A stretch of 25,831 nt of DNA from JAFGOM01 sp964428385 (GTDB taxonomy: Archaea; Halobacteriota; Methanomicrobia; Methanomicrobiales; Methanospirillaceae). Of this stretch, positions 24,468 through 25,831 are shown in pieces; positions within the stretch are counted from its first letter, which is position 1, and every line of letters starts with the position of its first letter. The stretch is from assembly GCA_964428385.1 (NCBI GenBank), contig CAYRYR010000031.1:1-25831 (forward strand). The letters run 5' to 3'. A program made the translations under genes and the position numbers. The notes under the pieces were generated by a model. The model worked only from the letters and a program-made list of their open reading frames with translations. It was not told where the DNA came from and made no database searches.

Positions 24468-24803
24468 TTATTTCCTTATCCTGTTTTCAAGTTCGGTTTT
24501 TCTCATCTCAAGATCGTTTATCTTCTTCTTCAGGCTGGCAATCTCTTTTTTGATGCCTCGAATATCTGCCTGATTTTTCATATTCATGTAAATTTCTCTG
24601 TCTGGTTGTTCAGTGATGTACTGTTCAAGCTGACGTCGGAGAATCCGTATGTATGGATTTCCCCAGACGACCCCTTCCCGGTATTCAAGTTTGCCTTCAT
24701 TGATACCTTTGATGATGAGCTCCCGTTCTACACCATACTCTTTCTTTGCTGTCACATCGCTGAGGGTTGCCCCTTTTTTAGTCCACTCCCCATATTCCGC
24801 CAT
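24468..24803 (-). CDS. Small protein with N-terminal HTH-like region and coiled-coil tail
   Basis: The 111-residue protein begins MAEYGEWTKKGATLSDVTAKKEYGVERELIIKGINEGKLEYREG, which has the look of an excisionase-like or MerR-like helix-turn-helix and wing (WGNPYIRILRRQLEQYI follows). Residues from about 80 to 110 form a charged heptad pattern (IRGIKKEIASLKKKINDLEMRK), a probable coiled coil for dimerisation. The composition is plausible for a regulator. GAGATG before the ATG is a possible ribosome binding site. It has no co-transcribed neighbour within 260 nt. I recall similar unnamed proteins in anaerobes; the function is not known. Confidence 0.65.
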   Translation of the reverse strand: MAEYGEWTKKGATLSDVTAKKEYGVERELIIKGINEGKLEYREGVVWGNPYIRILRRQLEQYITEQPDREIYMNMKNQADIRGIKKEIASLKKKINDLEMRKTELENRIRK

Positions 24804-25062
24804 TTTTCATCTCTCACAAAACGTCCGGCATAATCAGTTATAACAAAGTGAAATAGTCTTCCTGTGCAGTACCTGAAAATACCGCATTATAGTGAGTATA
24901 TTTCTTGTCCTGCCTTCATGGCACTTACCACCGTACCAGTAACAAACTCACTACCAGGAAAGAACATCTTTACTGGATATATATTTTCATAGCCCATTTA
25001 TAAATTCCGAATTCCCAGGCATCAATATTCCCTGAACACATGAACCAGCATAATGTTTGTAA
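24804..25062. other. Intergenic AT-rich region without a supported gene
   Basis: This is the first part of a 721-nt gap between the coiled-coil protein gene and the tRNA. A leftward 36-codon ORF (24887-24997) is the only protein-like stretch and is not supported by a ribosome binding site or by known homology. No RNA gene or repeat was seen. Confidence 0.4.
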
Positions 25063-25437
25063 GATTACCTTCAAAATTTAATTCTTTTTGATGGAAATAC
25101 GTATAAGGGATCCTACACTGTTCCTTTAGATATTCCTGATACCTGTGATAGAATTGAGCGGTTTATGGGTTCTATGAGGATTGATGATTTTACAACGAAA
25201 AGAAGACTTTTGCGTGCGGGCCGGGATCAGATTATGGTACAAGAACCGATTCCTGATTATCAGAAGGCTGAAAATCAGGTGTATGCTTATAAGTGGAGAT
25301 CGCAGGAATGCGAAACTATCTCATTTTTGCATATTTCATTACCAATATTAAAATTATGTATACCACTGCCTGATGAAACATTCCTGACTATATTGCCAAT
25401 TATTACATTCTTGCAACCCGGATATTACCTGCAATAA
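25063..25437 (+). pseudogene. Possible gene remnant without a start codon
   Basis: One frame is open from 25063 to TAA 25435-25437. Its first 75 codons read like real protein (FDGNTYKGSYTVPLDIPDT, then a basic stretch TTKRRLLRAGRDQIMVQ), but the first ATG is at 25165, inside that stretch, with no ribosome binding site, and the last 45 codons do not look coding. This fits a gene broken at both ends. I cannot name the parent family. A short real gene starting at 25165 is a less likely alternative. Confidence 0.25.
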
Positions 25438-25524
25438 AGAGACGCCTTGTGACAATCCCGACCTGATTACCTTCCATGACAATACAATTAAGTACAAAAA
25501 GATCATTCTTATACTGCACTTTAT

Positions 25525-25631
25525 GCTGCGGTGGCCTAGTTGGTTAGGGCGCCAGACTCATAGGGTTTATTGCGTCGAGGCGTCTTATCTGAGACATCTG
25601 GAGGTCGCGGGTTCGGATCCCGTCCGCAGCA
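25525..25631 (+). tRNA. Elongator tRNA-Met(CAT) with a 33-nt intron
   Basis: The acceptor arms GCTGCGG (25525-25531) and CCGCAGC (25624-25630) pair perfectly and are followed by discriminator A (25631); CCA is not encoded. The D arm is GCC/GGC (25534-25536/25548-25550). The anticodon stem is CCAGA/TCTGG, split by the intron, with anticodon CAT at 25559-25561. The T arm is GCGGG/CCCGT with loop TTCGGAT. The stem lacks the three G-C pairs of an initiator, and the loop CTCATAA fits elongator Met; a tRNA-Ile2 with a modified C34 is less likely. T-rich tracts follow at 25669. Confidence 0.93.
25563..25595 (+). other. Archaeal tRNA intron (bulge-helix-bulge), position 37/38
   Basis: The 33 nt between A37 (25562) and A38 (25596) form the standard motif. 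CTCA (25557-25560) pairs with TGAG (25590-25593), giving the 4-bp central helix, flanked by 3-nt bulges TAG (25561-25563) and ACA (25594-25596). The splice sites lie after the second base of each bulge, as the archaeal splicing endonuclease requires. Inner pairs GGT/ATC extend the structure. Confidence 0.88.
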
Positions 25632-25668
25632 TGGTACACGGGAACGATGACTTTTCATCGATTCACCC

Positions 25669-25705
25669 TTTTTTAAGGAGTTTTTTTACACACTTTTTTT
25701 ATTTT
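25669..25705 (+). terminator. Multiple oligo-T tracts after tRNA-Met
   Basis: Three T runs (25669-25674, 25681-25687, 25694-25700) and a further TTTT follow the tRNA within 75 nt. Oligo-T tracts on the coding strand are the usual archaeal termination signal, so this is the likely end of the tRNA transcript. No strong hairpin is needed or seen. Confidence 0.55.
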
Positions 25706-25831
25706 CACGATTTACCTCTGGTGCGATCCCCGAAGAAGATCTCATGCACTGCGATTGATTCAATAGGCTCGTGAAACTCACATTCGTCAGATCTCACTTT
25801 CAAAATAATATTTTTCGTAATCTGGCCCAAG
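25705..25831 (-). CDS. C-terminal end of a leftward gene (5' end outside window)
   Basis: One minus-strand frame is open from the window edge to TGA at 25705-25707 and encodes 41 residues. They include ILKVRSDECEFHEPIESI and end in DRTRGKS, a composition that looks coding. The other minus frame stops early. No family can be named from this tail. It converges on the tRNA. Confidence 0.45.
   Translation of the reverse strand, partial: LGQITKNIILKVRSDECEFHEPIESIAVHEIFFGDRTRGKS

Noticed and set aside
24887..24997. Leftward 36-codon ORF with a protein-like translation
   Set aside because: Too short to judge, no ribosome binding site, no recognised family; it may be a fragment.
25523..25774. ORF running through the tRNA-Met gene
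   Set aside because: It is explained by the tRNA, whose arms all pair, and by the low stop density of its GC-rich sequence.

Overview
The window looks like chromosomal DNA from a hydrogenotrophic methanogen of the order Methanomicrobiales, most like Methanospirillum. The evidence is an F420H2:NADP oxidoreductase, the methanogen families DUF2111 and DUF2551, a two-subunit pyruvate carboxylase, an archaeal SecF/SecD pair, an RtcB-archease pair, an archaeal type IV pilin, and an elongator tRNA-Met with a bulge-helix-bulge intron. The genus is inferred from gene content; no marker gene was compared.

Layout. (1) 1-7.9 kb is a surface-structure block. It has the end of an unknown gene, a type IV pilin with six cysteines, and a lone response regulator bracketed by two decayed direct repeats. 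A minus-strand pilus-assembly operon follows (secretion ATPase and two T2SF-type membrane proteins). Divergent from it is a KaiC/RadA-like protein with a ruined P-loop. (2) 7.9-12.25 kb is a minus-strand run: secF, secD, thioredoxin, F420:NADP oxidoreductase, class II aldolase and a DUF2281-like protein, several with 4-nt or longer overlaps. (3) 12.4-17.0 kb runs rightward: DUF2551, a small cysteine-bearing protein, archease, rtcB, an amidotransferase-like protein without a nucleophile, DUF2111 and birA. (4) 17.0-23.1 kb is a biotin block: the ECF biotin transporter (bioY, two ATPases, ecfT) and then pycB and pycA, ending against a convergent cutA. (5) 23.4-25.8 kb is gene-poor: two small conserved-looking orphan proteins, hairpins, a probable gene remnant, the intron-containing tRNA-Met, and the tail of a leftward gene.

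How the parts fit. The biotin block is close to a complete circuit: BioY-EcfAA'T imports biotin, BirA attaches it and may repress import, and PycB carries it while PycA carboxylates it, giving oxaloacetate for biosynthesis. RtcB and archease supply the tRNA exon ligation that the split tRNA-Met at the right end needs. The aldolase beside the F420-dependent reductase suggests lactaldehyde supply for F420 synthesis. The pilin, assembly operon, response regulator and defective KaiC-like protein may form a regulated pilus locus. No CRISPR array, intact insertion sequence or rRNA gene was seen.
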